Notes: generated by a model not told the origin, from the letters alone. A DNA stretch of 48,463 nt from Streptomyces tateyamensis (GCF_003205575.1 NZ_PYBW01000021.1:1-48463), one strand, 5' to 3'; shown: positions 24,266 through 33,331, numbered from the stretch's first letter. A program made the numbers and translations.

Positions 24266-24812
24266 TCATCAGGTGGTCGACCAGGGCGAGCAGCACGTCC
24301 CGCCCGAAGCCGCGGGTTCGCACGTCGCCGATCAGCAGGGGCACCTGCTGGTCGAGGTCGAGCGCGGCCCGGATCTCGGCGGCCGAGCGGGTGTTCATGC
24401 CGTCGAAGCAGTTGATCGCCACCACGAACGGCACCCCGCGGCTCTCGAAGAAGTCGATCGAGGCGAAGCTGGTGTCCAGCCGCCGGGTGTCCGCGATGAC
24501 CACCCCGCCCAGCACCCCGTTGACCAGGTCGTTCCACATGAACCAGAACCGCTCCTGGCCCGGGGTGCCGAACAGGTAGACCACCAGCTCGGGGCTGATG
24601 GTGATCCGGCCGAAGTCCAGGGCCACCGTGGTGGTGTCCTTGGCGTCCACCCCGTCCAGGAAGTCCACCCCGACACTGGCCCGGGTCAGGTACTCCTCGG
24701 TGCGCAGCGGGGCGACCTCGCTGACCGAGGCGACCAGGGTGGTCTTGCCCACCCCGAAGCCGCCGGCGATCAGGATCTTGACGGCCGCCGGGGCAGTCTG
24801 GTCATTCGTCAT
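24249..24812 (-). CDS. cvnD: conservon GTPase (MglA/Ras-like)
   Basis: The 187-residue small GTPase has P-loop GGFGVGKTT (17-25), the switch region TRASVGVDFLDG, the DFGRI/LFGTPGQERF switch II and AINCFDG (guanine-specificity region). It is the fourth gene of a conservon, an actinobacterial operon whose products are thought to form a membrane-proximal signalling complex like eukaryotic G-protein systems. Its ATG overlaps the cvnC stop (TGATG). No conservon-linked cytochrome P450 follows. Confidence 0.93.
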   Translation of the reverse strand: MTNDQTAPAAVKILIAGGFGVGKTTLVASVSEVAPLRTEEYLTRASVGVDFLDGVDAKDTTTVALDFGRITISPELVVYLFGTPGQERFWFMWNDLVNGVLGGVVIADTRRLDTSFASIDFFESRGVPFVVAINCFDGMNTRSAAEIRAALDLDQQVPLLIGDVRTRGFGRDVLLALVDHLMTPALA

Positions 24813-25207
24813 CAAAGTCTCCGCAGTCCGTCACGTACAGCGGCCAGCAGGGCGAGGTCGGGGCCGCCGCCGCTGGCCCTGGCCACCGACAGCGGGGCCC
24901 GGGCCAGCAGCAACCCCTGGGCGATCAGGTCGCCCAGCAGGATCTTGGTCACCGAGACCGGCAGGTCCAGGTCGGCCGCGAGCTCCGCGACCGCGGCCGG
25001 GCGCCGGCAGCGCTGCAGGATCAGCCGGTGCTCGGGCTGCAGCCGCCGCCCGGTCTCGGCCGCGTCCTGAGCGGTGGTCAGCACCGTGATCAGGGTCAGG
25101 TCGTCGCGCTCCGGTGCGGTGCGGCCGCGGGTGATGGTGTACGGGCGGACCATGCTCTCCGCGCCGTCGTCCTCCTGGGCCGCCCGTTCGCTCCAGTGCT
25201 CGCTCAC
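24812..25207 (-). CDS. cvnC: conservon DUF742 protein
   Basis: The 131-residue DUF742 protein has a SMVRPYTITRGR N-terminal motif and a winged-helix-like body (AAVAELAADLDLPVSVTKIL). The GTG start at 25207 overlaps the cvnB stop as GTGA. It probably links CvnB and CvnD or binds DNA; the precise role is not known to me. A much longer in-frame extension upstream is antisense-like coding over cvnB and was rejected. Confidence 0.92.
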   Translation of the reverse strand: MSEHWSERAAQEDDGAESMVRPYTITRGRTAPERDDLTLITVLTTAQDAAETGRRLQPEHRLILQRCRRPAAVAELAADLDLPVSVTKILLGDLIAQGLLLARAPLSVARASGGGPDLALLAAVRDGLRRL

Positions 25208-25611
25208 CCGACGACGCTCCGGATCTCGGTACCCAGTTTCTGGCCCACCTGCTGGACCAGGGTGTGCATGGCCAGCGACATCATCTCGGCGTCCACCTCC
25301 TGGGAGGCGATCACCGCCAGGTGGGTGCCCTGGCCGGCCGCGGTGACGAACAGCCACAGTTCGGCCAGCTCGACGATCACCTGGTGCACCGGGCCGCCGT
25401 GGAACAGCGTGCCGACCCCGCGGGCCAGGCTCTGCTGGCCGGTCGCCACCGCGGCCAGCCGTTCGGCGTCCGCCCGGTCGATGTTGCGCGAGTGGCTGAC
25501 CACCAGGCCGTCGTCGGAGAGCAGGACCGCGTGTCTGGTCCCGGCCACCGACCCGACAAGTCCGTCCAGCAGCCAGTCCAGGTCCTGATGGGTGGCGGTG
25601 GTGCGCGTCAT
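25204..25611 (-). CDS. cvnB: conservon roadblock/LC7 protein
   Basis: The 135-residue roadblock/LC7 domain protein (DLDWLLDGLVGSVAGTRHAVLLSDDGL) is of the MglB type, which acts as GTPase-activating partner of MglA-like GTPases. The ATG at 25611 overlaps the cvnA stop as ATGA. Confidence 0.93.
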   Translation of the reverse strand: MTRTTATHQDLDWLLDGLVGSVAGTRHAVLLSDDGLVVSHSRNIDRADAERLAAVATGQQSLARGVGTLFHGGPVHQVIVELAELWLFVTAAGQGTHLAVIASQEVDAEMMSLAMHTLVQQVGQKLGTEIRSVVG

Positions 25612-28034
25612 GACTGGTCCTCGGTCGTCGGGATGTGGGTGGACTCGGCGCTCTCGTCACCGAACTCGCCGGTACGGGCCGCCCGGGAGCGGCGCTGGAA
25701 GGCGCCGATGGTGGCGCCGGAGCGGGTGCGCACCGGGTTCGCGCCGCTGGGGGCCGACGGTGCCTCGGGTTCCGGGGTGCGCAGCTCCGCCGCCAGGCTG
25801 GCCTGGCGCACCCGCTGCGGAAGTGGGGGTTCGAAGTCGGCATCGGCGGCGCCGTGCTCCAGCGGCTCGCCGTGGCGGGCCCAGGACGGGCGCAGGGTGT
25901 CGGCCTCGACCGGTGGTGGCGGCTGGTGCGGCACCGGTACCTCCATGAGCGGCTCGGGCAGGTCGGCCAGCGCACGGCCCCGGGTGCGGGCCGGCAGCGG
26001 GTCGGCGTCGCCGATCAGCACGGCGGCCACCGGCTCGGGGGCCGCCGGGGCGCCGGTGACCAGCTCGCCCGGGATCAGCACCACCGCGCGGGTGCCGCCG
26101 AACGAGGACGGGCGGAACTCCACCTTCAGGTCCAGTGCGGCGGCCAGCCGGGCGACCACGTAGAGACCGAGCCGGACGTCGTCGGCCTGGGCCAGCACGT
26201 CCAGCCGGGGCGGACGGCGCATCAGCTCGTTGGCGGCGTCGTACTGGGCGGCCTCCATGCCCAGGCCGCGGTCCTCGATCTCCACCGCCAGGCCTCGGCC
26301 GACCACCGCCGCGCGCACCTCCACCGGGGTGGGCGGCTTGGAGAAGGCGGCCGCGTTCTCCATCAGCTCGGCGAGCACGTGCACCACCGGGCCGACCGCG
26401 CGCTCGTTGAGCCACGGGGAGCCCTCGACGTCCAGCAGGATCCGCCGGTAGTCCTGCACCTCGCCCTGGGCAGCACGCAGCACGTCCAGCAGCGGCACCG
26501 GGCGGCGCCAGCGGCGCTGCGGCTGGCCGCCGGCGAGGATCACCAGGTTCTCCTCGTAGCGGCGCAGGCGGGCGGTGAGGTGGTCGAGGTCGAACAGCCC
26601 CTCCAGCACCTCGGGGTCCTCGTGCTTGCGCTCCATCTCGTCCAGCGTCTTGAGCTGGAGGCCGATGAGTAGCTGGGTGCGGCGCGCGATGCGCTGCAGC
26701 AGCTTCTCGAAGCCGCGGTGCTGCTCGGCCTGGCGCACGGCGGCGCCGACCGCGCTGGCCCGGGCCAGGGTGAGCGCCGTGCCGAGGCGGGTCAGCTCGT
26801 CGCCGTCCGGACGGGCGTAGTCGCTGCTGATCTCCTCGGCCGCCAAAGGCACTTGCTCGCCGGCCGCCAGCTTGTCGACGACCTCGGGAAGGGTGCGCTC
26901 CAGCTCACCGGCCCGGTTGTGCAGCTCCACGATCCGGCGGCGCAGCGAGCGGGTCAGCCGCCAGCTGGTGAAGATGACCACGACCACCGCGGCCAGGCCG
27001 ACGGCGCTGGTCACCAGCAGCTTGGTCAGCAGCGACTGGATCGCGTCCTCGCCGGTGGCCACCACGCGGTCGGTGCGGGTCCGGGCCATGGTGTCGAACT
27101 GCTGCTTGACATCCTGGATCGCGGGCCGGAACTTGTCCTGCAGCGACGGTAGCGGCACCAGGCCCGAGGCGTCCGGCAGGGCCGGGCGCATCAGGTCGGC
27201 CTCGATCGCGGTCTTGTTCTTCCAGCCGGCACTGCCGGGCACCTTCTGGGCGTCCGCCTCCTGCGGGAGCAGGTAGGGCTGGATCTCCTCGAGGTAGGTG
27301 AAGCCCTGGACGCTGACCTCACCGCGGACGGTGGCCAGGTCGACCGGCGACATCTTGCCGGAGGGCCAGCCGCGGGCGAACATCGCGTCCTCGCGCGAGA
27401 TCGCCTCGTCGGCCCAGAACATCGCCACCTGGCTGCGCGAGAGGTAGTTGACCTCCGGGTTGTCCACGTGGCTCAGTGCGGTGAACAGGTTGAGGTCGAC
27501 CTCGATCAGGCCGGAGTAGTACGTGAAGATCGACTCCTGGTCGACCTTGGCCTGGTCCACGGCAGCGCGCTTCTGCGGCAGCTCGTTCAGCACCTGGCGG
27601 GCCTTGCCGACGGCCGTCATGACCTCGGCGGGCGCGTTGTCGGCGGAGACCGCGGACTCCCGCAGGAAGGTGCGGACCGAGTCGTCGGTCAGCTTGCGCT
27701 GCTGCGCCAGGGCGTCGGTGGAGCTGCCGGGCTTGGCCAGCTCCGTGGCGGAGAGCCGGCGCTCCTCCTGGAGGTTGAAGAAGACGGCGGTGGACGGCTG
27801 TCCGGCCTTCTCCGCCAACAGGGTCTGCGCCGCCTGGCGTTGGTAGTCCGAGAACGTCTGCGTCGTGGTGACGCCCCAGAGCGCGGCCAGGGCCACGCTG
27901 GGGACGATCGCCAGGACCAGCAGTGCGGTCCGCAGGGTCAGACGCGGCCGACGCGCCTTGGTGGTGCCCAGCCTGGAGGCTCTACGCGTGCGCAGGGCAG
28001 TCTCCTCGTGAGGGACGGCAGCCGGGGGCGACAC
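25608..28034 (-). CDS. cvnA: conservon membrane sensor histidine-kinase-like protein
   Basis: The 808-residue sensor has a membrane segment at 33-54, a large extracellular nitrate-sensor-like (NIT) helical domain (about 60-330), a second segment at 335-358, a HAMP-like linker, and an ATPase domain with N-box HVLAELMENAAAFS (552-565) and G-box EDRGLGM (587-593). A Pro/Glu-rich tail follows. The H-box histidine typical of kinases is not obvious, as in other CvnA proteins. The GTG start at 28034 lacks a good ribosome site; GAGGAG lies 6 bases before a CTG at codon 14, so the start is uncertain. Confidence 0.88.
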   Translation of the reverse strand: MSPPAAVPHEETALRTRRASRLGTTKARRPRLTLRTALLVLAIVPSVALAALWGVTTTQTFSDYQRQAAQTLLAEKAGQPSTAVFFNLQEERRLSATELAKPGSSTDALAQQRKLTDDSVRTFLRESAVSADNAPAEVMTAVGKARQVLNELPQKRAAVDQAKVDQESIFTYYSGLIEVDLNLFTALSHVDNPEVNYLSRSQVAMFWADEAISREDAMFARGWPSGKMSPVDLATVRGEVSVQGFTYLEEIQPYLLPQEADAQKVPGSAGWKNKTAIEADLMRPALPDASGLVPLPSLQDKFRPAIQDVKQQFDTMARTRTDRVVATGEDAIQSLLTKLLVTSAVGLAAVVVVIFTSWRLTRSLRRRIVELHNRAGELERTLPEVVDKLAAGEQVPLAAEEISSDYARPDGDELTRLGTALTLARASAVGAAVRQAEQHRGFEKLLQRIARRTQLLIGLQLKTLDEMERKHEDPEVLEGLFDLDHLTARLRRYEENLVILAGGQPQRRWRRPVPLLDVLRAAQGEVQDYRRILLDVEGSPWLNERAVGPVVHVLAELMENAAAFSKPPTPVEVRAAVVGRGLAVEIEDRGLGMEAAQYDAANELMRRPPRLDVLAQADDVRLGLYVVARLAAALDLKVEFRPSSFGGTRAVVLIPGELVTGAPAAPEPVAAVLIGDADPLPARTRGRALADLPEPLMEVPVPHQPPPPVEADTLRPSWARHGEPLEHGAADADFEPPLPQRVRQASLAAELRTPEPEAPSAPSGANPVRTRSGATIGAFQRRSRAARTGEFGDESAESTHIPTTEDQS

Positions 28035-28061
28035 GCCGTCTGTGGTACGACCTTTGACGGA

Positions 28062-28091
28062 GTGATACTAGTCATACCGCGTGACCACCAA
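28062..28091 (-). promoter_or_regulatory. candidate conservon promoter
   Basis: On the minus strand TTGGTG (28086-28091), an 18-base spacer and TATCAC (28062-28067) lie 28 bases before the cvnA start. The AT-rich ACTAGT stretch here stands out from the surroundings. Confidence 0.45.
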
Positions 28092-28105
28092 GCAACAGAC
28101 CGGGG

Positions 28106-29188
28106 TCACCAGGAAAAACGCAGCACGGTCCTACTGCGGAACTCCTCGTCCGGCCGGAGCTCGGTGCTCGGGTACTCGGGGTGGTGCGGGGAGTCGGGGT
28201 GGTGCTGGGTCTCCAGTGCGATCCCCGCATACGGTCCGTAAGGGACCCCGGCCGCGCCGCGCACCGTGCCCGCGAAGGTGTTGGCGGTGTAGACCTGCAG
28301 CCCCGGCTCGGTGGTGAGCACCTCCAGGGTCCGCCCGGAGACCGGGTCGGTGAGCAGCGCCGCCCGGGCCGCGACCCCGTCCTGCGGCCTTGCTCGGAGT
28401 ACGAAGTTGTGGTCGAAGCCGCCGGCCGCCTTCAACTGCGGGTGGTCCTGCGCGAGCTGACCGCCGATCGGCCGGGCGGTGGTGAAGTCGAACGGGGTGC
28501 CGGCCACCGACTCGTACGGACCGTAGGGGACCTGGCGCTCGTCGACCGGGGTGTAGGCGTCCGCTTCCAGGGTCAGCAGGTGGTCCAGCACGTCGCCGCT
28601 GCCCTCGCCGGCCAGGTTGACGTAGGCATGATTAGTGAGGTTGATCACGGTCGGACGGGTCGTCACCGCCCGGTACTCGATGGACAGTTCGCCGGCCGGG
28701 TCGAGCAGGTAGCTGACCCAGACGTCCAGCGCGCCCGGGAAGCCCTGGTCGCCGTCCGGACTGTGCAGATGCAGCCGGACCCCGGCCCGCTCCCCGTCGG
28801 CCACCTCCTCGGCCGCCCACAGCCGGTCGGCGAACCCGTCCGGGCCGCCGTGCAGGGTGACCCCGTGCCCGGTCGGGGTGAGCCGGTGCTCGTGGCCGTC
28901 CAGGGTGATCCGGCTGTCGGCGATCCGGTTCGCGTAGCGGCCCACGGTGGCACCGAAGTGCCGGGCCGGGCCGAGGATCTGGCCCAGTTCGTCACTGGCC
29001 AGCAGCACCTGGGCCACGGCTCCGGTGCGGTCCGGCACCAGCGCGGTGTGCAGGGTGGCGCCGAGGGTCAGCACCGAGACCTCGATCGGCCCGCCCCGCA
29101 CCGTCCACCGCTCGATCGCCGCCCCGGCCCCGCCGTGCTGCAGCGGGGCGTGCGAGACCTGTACAGGTCGCAGCTCATGGGTCGTCAA
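28106..29188 (-). CDS. galM: galactose mutarotase (aldose 1-epimerase)
   Basis: The enzyme interconverts alpha and beta anomers of galactose or glucose. The 360-residue protein has the beta-sandwich motifs GRYANRI, TLHGGPDGF (H113), NLTNHAYVNLAG with catalytic acid-type H187, and GIALETQHHPDSPHH with the catalytic-base glutamate. A TTG start at 29188 is supported by AAGGAG 6 bases upstream; no ATG or GTG fits. It ends 71 bases from the conservon and is probably a separate unit. The 229 bases upstream of it (29189-29417) show no gene. Confidence 0.9.
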   Translation of the reverse strand: MTTHELRPVQVSHAPLQHGGAGAAIERWTVRGGPIEVSVLTLGATLHTALVPDRTGAVAQVLLASDELGQILGPARHFGATVGRYANRIADSRITLDGHEHRLTPTGHGVTLHGGPDGFADRLWAAEEVADGERAGVRLHLHSPDGDQGFPGALDVWVSYLLDPAGELSIEYRAVTTRPTVINLTNHAYVNLAGEGSGDVLDHLLTLEADAYTPVDERQVPYGPYESVAGTPFDFTTARPIGGQLAQDHPQLKAAGGFDHNFVLRARPQDGVAARAALLTDPVSGRTLEVLTTEPGLQVYTANTFAGTVRGAAGVPYGPYAGIALETQHHPDSPHHPEYPSTELRPDEEFRSRTVLRFSW

Positions 29189-29417
29189 CTACCGCTCCTT
29201 CACTGGGGCCCGGTGACATGCCGAGCCTAGGGGGTGCCGGGCCGCTCGCCCGGCCGCTCGAGCGCCGCCGCCAACGCCCGGCGCGGCTGGTTGACCAGCA
29301 CTCCCCTGCTCAGTCACCCTCGGTCCCCTCCGGCTCGGAACTGCGTAGTCTCCACCGAGGCTAGCGCCGACCGGGCCGCGAGGGACATGCTTCGCCCAGG
29401 TTCCCCCTGACGAGAGG

Positions 29418-29741
29418 TCAGCCGAGCAGCTTGGCCTTGGCCTGCTGGAACTCCCCGGGGGTGAGCAGGCCCTGTTGGACCATCGTGCCGAGGCGGGTCA
29501 GCTGGTCGGCCATGTCGGCGACGCCCGGCGACGCGGCGGCGGCCGGCGGTACGGGCCGGGCCTGCTGCTGGGCCCGGAGGTCGGCGATCGCCTGGTCCTG
29601 CGCCTGCTCGTCGGCTGCCGAACGGGCCGCGCCACGCCCCGCCGCGTAGGCCGCACCGCCGACCACCAGGCCGCGCACCAGCGGGGCACCCACCGGGCGC
29701 ACCACCCTGACCGGCCGGATCGGCCGCATCGGACGGAACAC
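29418..29741 (-). CDS. SHOCT domain protein
   Basis: The 107-residue protein has an Arg/Pro-rich N-terminus, a short hydrophobic Gly/Ala segment (VRGLVVGGAAYAAG), a Gln/Ala-rich linker and a C-terminal SHOCT domain (DQLTRLGTMVQQGLLTPGEF). SHOCT domains are short oligomerisation or interaction modules. The GTG start at 29741 has GGAGGTGA 6 bases upstream. It lies 6 bases after the DUF6325 gene, so the two are co-transcribed. Confidence 0.85.
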   Translation of the reverse strand: MFRPMRPIRPVRVVRPVGAPLVRGLVVGGAAYAAGRGAARSAADEQAQDQAIADLRAQQQARPVPPAAAASPGVADMADQLTRLGTMVQQGLLTPGEFQQAKAKLLG

Positions 29742-29747
29742 TGCCCC

Positions 29748-30161
29748 TCACCTCCCGGCCGCGGCGCGCACGGCCTCTTCGATGTGCTCCGGCGGGATCC
29801 GCACTCCGGTGGCGATCCGTCCGCCGACCGCGCGCAGCGCCTGGGCCGCCTCCTGGGCCCACAGGTGCTCGATCAGCACCAGCACGGCCACCGTGCCGGG
29901 CTCCAGCAGCTCGGCCGTCTCCTGCGCGTCCTCCGGCCCGATCAGCTGCAGTTCCTCGGGGCCGTCGCCGACGATGTCCCGCAGGTGCTCGAAGTCCGCG
30001 AGTTCGCCGTAGGTCACCTCGCCGGAGGCGGCGTGGGTGACCACCAGGGAGTCGATCACCCGGATGTCGCCCGCGGTGCGCAGCTTGACCAGCGCCTGGG
30101 CGGCCTCGGCCGTGATGGTCTCCTGCGGGAAGGTCAGAACGAGCAGTTCGGCCGGCCCCAT
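29748..30161 (-). CDS. DUF6325/DUF1269-like protein
   Basis: The 137-residue protein (MGPAELLVLTFPQETITAEA) alternates beta strands and helices and ends in EEAVRAAAGR. I recognise the type as DUF6325, usually next to a SHOCT protein, as here; function is unknown. The ATG at 30161 has AAAGGAG about 8 bases upstream. A possible -10 TTAGAT lies just after the stop of the upstream hydrolase gene. Confidence 0.75.
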   Translation of the reverse strand: MGPAELLVLTFPQETITAEAAQALVKLRTAGDIRVIDSLVVTHAASGEVTYGELADFEHLRDIVGDGPEELQLIGPEDAQETAELLEPGTVAVLVLIEHLWAQEAAQALRAVGGRIATGVRIPPEHIEEAVRAAAGR

Positions 30162-30212
30162 GCAGGACTCCTTTCGGTGCGTCGAACGACCCCTTTCGGG
30201 ATCTAAGCACAC

Positions 30213-31403
30213 TCATTCCAGGCAGGAACGGACCGCCGCGATGAGCCTGCGCGACCGGATGTCGCCGGTCACCCCCGGTTGCATGCCGCAGGTGACGTAG
30301 CCGAAGGCCAGGCCCAGCTCCGGATCGGCGAACCCCAGTGCACCGCCGCGCCCCGGGTGCCCGAAGGCCGCCGGGGAGCTCATCGGCGAGGTCGGCCCGT
30401 GCCGGAAGTAGCCGTGCCCGAAACGGGAGTTGACGACCAGCACCCGGTCCGGCCCGTCGCTGGCCGGCCCCATCGCCTCGGCCAGCGTGAAGCGGTCGAA
30501 CAGCGCGGTGCCCTGCTCGGTGGCGCCGATCAGCGCCGCGTAGAACCGGGCCACCGCGCGGGCGGTGCCGATCCCGTTGGCACCGGGGATCTCGGCGGCC
30601 TGCACGACCGGGTCGTTCAGATCCAGCTTGGGGCTGACCGCGGCGAACGAGCGGGCGGTCAGCGACTGCGGATCCTGGTAGGCCTCCACCACGCCGCGCC
30701 GGGGCCGCAGCCGCAGGCCGCCGTCCGGATCGGCCGGGCGGGGCAGGTCGACCAGCCGGCCCACCCGGGCGGCGACCCGGGCCGGCAGGCCGATCCACAG
30801 GTCCAGGCCGAGCGGCTCGGCGATCTCCTCGGCGAAGTAGCGGCCCACGGTGCGCCCGCTCACCCGCCGGACCACCTCGCCGACCAGCCAGCCGTAGGTG
30901 TACGGGTGGTAGCCGTGCGCGGTGCCCGGCTCCCAGAACGGGCGCTGGGCGGCCACCGCCGCCACCGCCGGCTCCCAGGCCAGCACCTCGCCCACCCGCA
31001 GTTGGCGGTCCAGCGCGGGCAGCCCGGCCCGGTGCGAGAGCAGCCAACGCACCGGGATCCGCTCCTTGCCGGCCGCCTTGAACTCCGGCCAGTACTGCGC
31101 CACCGGGGCGTCCAGGTCCAGCTCGCCGCGCTGGGCCAGCAGCAGGGCGGCGGCGGCCGTCGCCCCTTTGGTGACCGAGCGCAGCACCTGGGTGGAGTCG
31201 GCCTGCCAGGCCACCGCGGGCGCCGGCCGGCCGCCCACCTCCGGACGGGCGTCACCGGCCCACAGGTCCACCACCTTGCGGCCGCGGTGGTAGAGCGCGA
31301 AGGCCGCGCCGAGTTCGCCGTACTCCCGGAAGTTGGCGGCGAACGCCTCCCGGACCGGCTCGAAGCCCTCGGCCGCACTCCCCTGGATCTGCACGCCGTC
31401 CAC
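30213..31403 (-). CDS. serine hydrolase, class C beta-lactamase-like (esterase family)
   Basis: The 396-residue protein has the SxxK nucleophile motif in LRSVTKGA, a Tyr-containing second motif in GYHPYTYGW, and a third motif region near FGHPGRGG. There is no signal peptide, so it is a cytoplasmic esterase or amidase rather than a true beta-lactamase. The GTG at 31403 was preferred; a GTG at 31442 would leave only 14 bases to the divergent Nudix start. The two genes share the short region 31404-31456. Confidence 0.85.
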   Translation of the reverse strand: MDGVQIQGSAAEGFEPVREAFAANFREYGELGAAFALYHRGRKVVDLWAGDARPEVGGRPAPAVAWQADSTQVLRSVTKGATAAAALLLAQRGELDLDAPVAQYWPEFKAAGKERIPVRWLLSHRAGLPALDRQLRVGEVLAWEPAVAAVAAQRPFWEPGTAHGYHPYTYGWLVGEVVRRVSGRTVGRYFAEEIAEPLGLDLWIGLPARVAARVGRLVDLPRPADPDGGLRLRPRRGVVEAYQDPQSLTARSFAAVSPKLDLNDPVVQAAEIPGANGIGTARAVARFYAALIGATEQGTALFDRFTLAEAMGPASDGPDRVLVVNSRFGHGYFRHGPTSPMSSPAAFGHPGRGGALGFADPELGLAFGYVTCGMQPGVTGDIRSRRLIAAVRSCLE

Positions 31404-31456
31404 GCTGACCTCTGCCTTTCGCCGCCCGCTTGCCGCTCGCACTCTAGTCTGAGCCC

Positions 31457-31963
31457 ATGATCGAGCCCGAGGACGAAGTGCTGGACGTGGTCGACGAGCA
31501 GGACCGGGTGGTGGGCACCGCGCCGCGCGGCGAGGTGTACCGGCGCAAGCTGACCCACCGCTGCGCGATGGTGCTGGTCCGGGACGCGCAGCAGCGGATC
31601 TTCGTGCACCGGCGGGCGGCCGCCAAGTCCTTCGCGCCGGGCACTTACGACGTGTTCGTGGGCGGGGTGCTCGGCACCGGCGAGAGCTACGCCGAGGCGG
31701 CGGTGCGCGAGGCCGAGGAGGAGCTGGGGGTGGCCGGGATCAGCACCGAGCCGCTGTTCCGCTTCCTCTACCGGCACGAGGACGGCAGCGCCTGGTTCTG
31801 CGACGTGCACCAGGCCCGCTGGACCGGACCGGTCGCACCGCAGCAGTCCGAGATCGACTGGCACGACTGGCTGACGGAGGACCAGATCGCGGCCCGGCTC
31901 ACCGAGTGGCCCTTCGTCCCCGACGGCCTCGCCGCCTGGCACCGCTACCTGGCCGCCCGCTAG
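31457..31963 (+). CDS. Nudix hydrolase
   Basis: The 168-residue protein has a complete Nudix box at residues 70-92 (G70, E76, R84, E85, E88, E89, G91). The surrounding sequence resembles isopentenyl-diphosphate isomerase-like Nudix proteins such as YfcD, so the substrate is uncertain. A -10 TAGTCT (31445-31450) ends 6 bases before the ATG, which implies a leaderless mRNA. Its 3' end overlaps the convergent cytochrome gene by 4 bases. Confidence 0.88.
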   Translation: MIEPEDEVLDVVDEQDRVVGTAPRGEVYRRKLTHRCAMVLVRDAQQRIFVHRRAAAKSFAPGTYDVFVGGVLGTGESYAEAAVREAEEELGVAGISTEPLFRFLYRHEDGSAWFCDVHQARWTGPVAPQQSEIDWHDWLTEDQIAARLTEWPFVPDGLAAWHRYLAAR

Positions 31964-32616
31964 CGGACCGTGTCCCGGTCCCCGTCCCCGTCCTCGTCCT
32001 CGGCGGGGTCCCAGTGCGGGTGCTCGCGGGTGGCCCAGAGCGGGTCGGCCCGGCCGGTGCGCATGCTGCGGCGGGCCTCCGGGTCGTTGAACGCCATATA
32101 GAGGTGCCCCAGCACCACCACGCCGACCGCCAGTGCCAGCCAGTCGTGCACGAAGGTCGCCCCGGTCCGCCAGGTCAGCGGCGCGAGGTGGGTGAACCAC
32201 ATCAGCAGCCCCGTGCCCAGCATCACCACCGCCGCGCCGGCGATCCAACCCGCGTACAGCTTCTGCCCGGCGTTGAACTTCCCGGCCGGACGGAAGTCGG
32301 CGCGGCGCAGCACCGCGCGCAGCCACTGCCGGTCGTACGACTGGAACCGGTTCAGCCGCCCGAGGTCCCGGCGCAGCGCCCGCGAGCCGAGGCCCAGCAG
32401 CAGCGGCACCGGCAGCGCCAGGCCCGCCCACTCGTGCACCACCACGACCAGTCGGCGCCGACCCACCAGCTCGGCCAGCTGCGGCAGGTACAGGCAGGCG
32501 GCGGTGGCCAGGCAAGTGAGCATCAGCGCGGCCGTGCAGCGGTGCACCCAGCGCTCGGCCCGGGAGAACCGGGGCAGCCGGCCGTCGGCAGCGGTCGGGT
32601 CAGCTGGTCGGGGCAT
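31960..32616 (-). CDS. cytochrome b/b561-type membrane protein, partner of the molybdoenzyme
   Basis: The 218-residue protein has four hydrophobic segments and paired histidines suited to two hemes (RWVHRCTAALM, VVVHEWAGL, FVHDWLALAV, GHLYMAF). The C-terminus is an acidic tail. The start at 32616 overlaps the end of the molybdopterin enzyme gene by 17 bases; a GTG two codons upstream is an alternative. The pairing resembles YedY-YedZ (MsrPQ), with this subunit passing electrons to or from the exported enzyme. Confidence 0.82.
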   Translation of the reverse strand: MPRPADPTAADGRLPRFSRAERWVHRCTAALMLTCLATAACLYLPQLAELVGRRRLVVVVHEWAGLALPVPLLLGLGSRALRRDLGRLNRFQSYDRQWLRAVLRRADFRPAGKFNAGQKLYAGWIAGAAVVMLGTGLLMWFTHLAPLTWRTGATFVHDWLALAVGVVVLGHLYMAFNDPEARRSMRTGRADPLWATREHPHWDPAEDEDGDGDRDTVR

Positions 32617-33331
32617 CGTCACGTCCGTTCGAGCGGCCGACCCAGGCGTCGGTGTCATAGCCGTAGTGCTCCCAGTAGCCCTTCTGCACGGTCGGGGTGA
32701 CGGTGATCCCGGAGAGCCACTTGGCCGACTTGTAGAAGTACATCGGCGCCACGTACAGCCGCACCGGTCCGCCGTGGTCGTGGGTGACCGGGCGGTCCTG
32801 CATCCGCAGGGCGACCAGCACGTCGTCCCGGCGGGCCTGGTCCAGGGTCAGGCTCTCGCTGTAGCTGCCGTCGAAGCAGCTGAACCGGACCGCGGCGGCA
32901 CCGCGCTGGATCCCGGCAGCGGCCAGCAGGTCGGCGAGCTTGACCCCCTGGAACGGGGTGGCCGACACCCGCCAGCCGGTCACGCACTGCACGTCGTGCA
33001 CGATCCGGGTCTGCGGCAGCGCCTCCAGGTCGGCGAGCGTGTAGCTGGCCGGGTGGTCCACCAGGCCGTCCACGGTCAGGCGGTAGTCGGTTGCGCTCCT
33101 GGCCTCGACCGGGCCGGTCACCGAGTAGTAGCGGAAGCCGCCGGAGTTGGGCAGCAGGTCGGTCAGGCCGGTCGGGTCCTTCCGGGCCACCCCGGAGAGC
33201 ACCGAGTCCAGCGCCCGCGAGAGCACCGGCCCGGCCGCCACCCCGGCGGCGCCCAGGCCGATCACCCCCAGCATCACCCGTCGGCCCACCGGGGTGCCGC
33301 GCTGTGCCGCATCGTCGTTCACGTTCCCCAT
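32600..33331 (-). CDS. exported molybdopterin-dependent oxidoreductase (sulfite oxidase/YedY fold)
   Basis: The 243-residue protein has a twin-arginine-type signal (GRRVMLGVIGLGAAG, R17-R18) and a molybdopterin domain with the molybdenum ligand cysteine C116 in HDVQCVTGW. Other conserved parts are DGSYSESLTL and GGPVRLYVAPMYFYKSAKW. It lacks the dimerisation domain of true sulfite oxidase. The gene is first in a two-gene unit with the cytochrome b. The substrate may be a sulfoxide but is not shown by the sequence. Confidence 0.88.
   Translation of the reverse strand: MGNVNDDAAQRGTPVGRRVMLGVIGLGAAGVAAGPVLSRALDSVLSGVARKDPTGLTDLLPNSGGFRYYSVTGPVEARSATDYRLTVDGLVDHPASYTLADLEALPQTRIVHDVQCVTGWRVSATPFQGVKLADLLAAAGIQRGAAAVRFSCFDGSYSESLTLDQARRDDVLVALRMQDRPVTHDHGGPVRLYVAPMYFYKSAKWLSGITVTPTVQKGYWEHYGYDTDAWVGRSNGRDDAPTS

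Noticed and set aside
30213..31403. Beta-lactam resistance gene
   Set aside because: There is no signal peptide and the motifs fit cytoplasmic class C-like esterases better than secreted lactamases.
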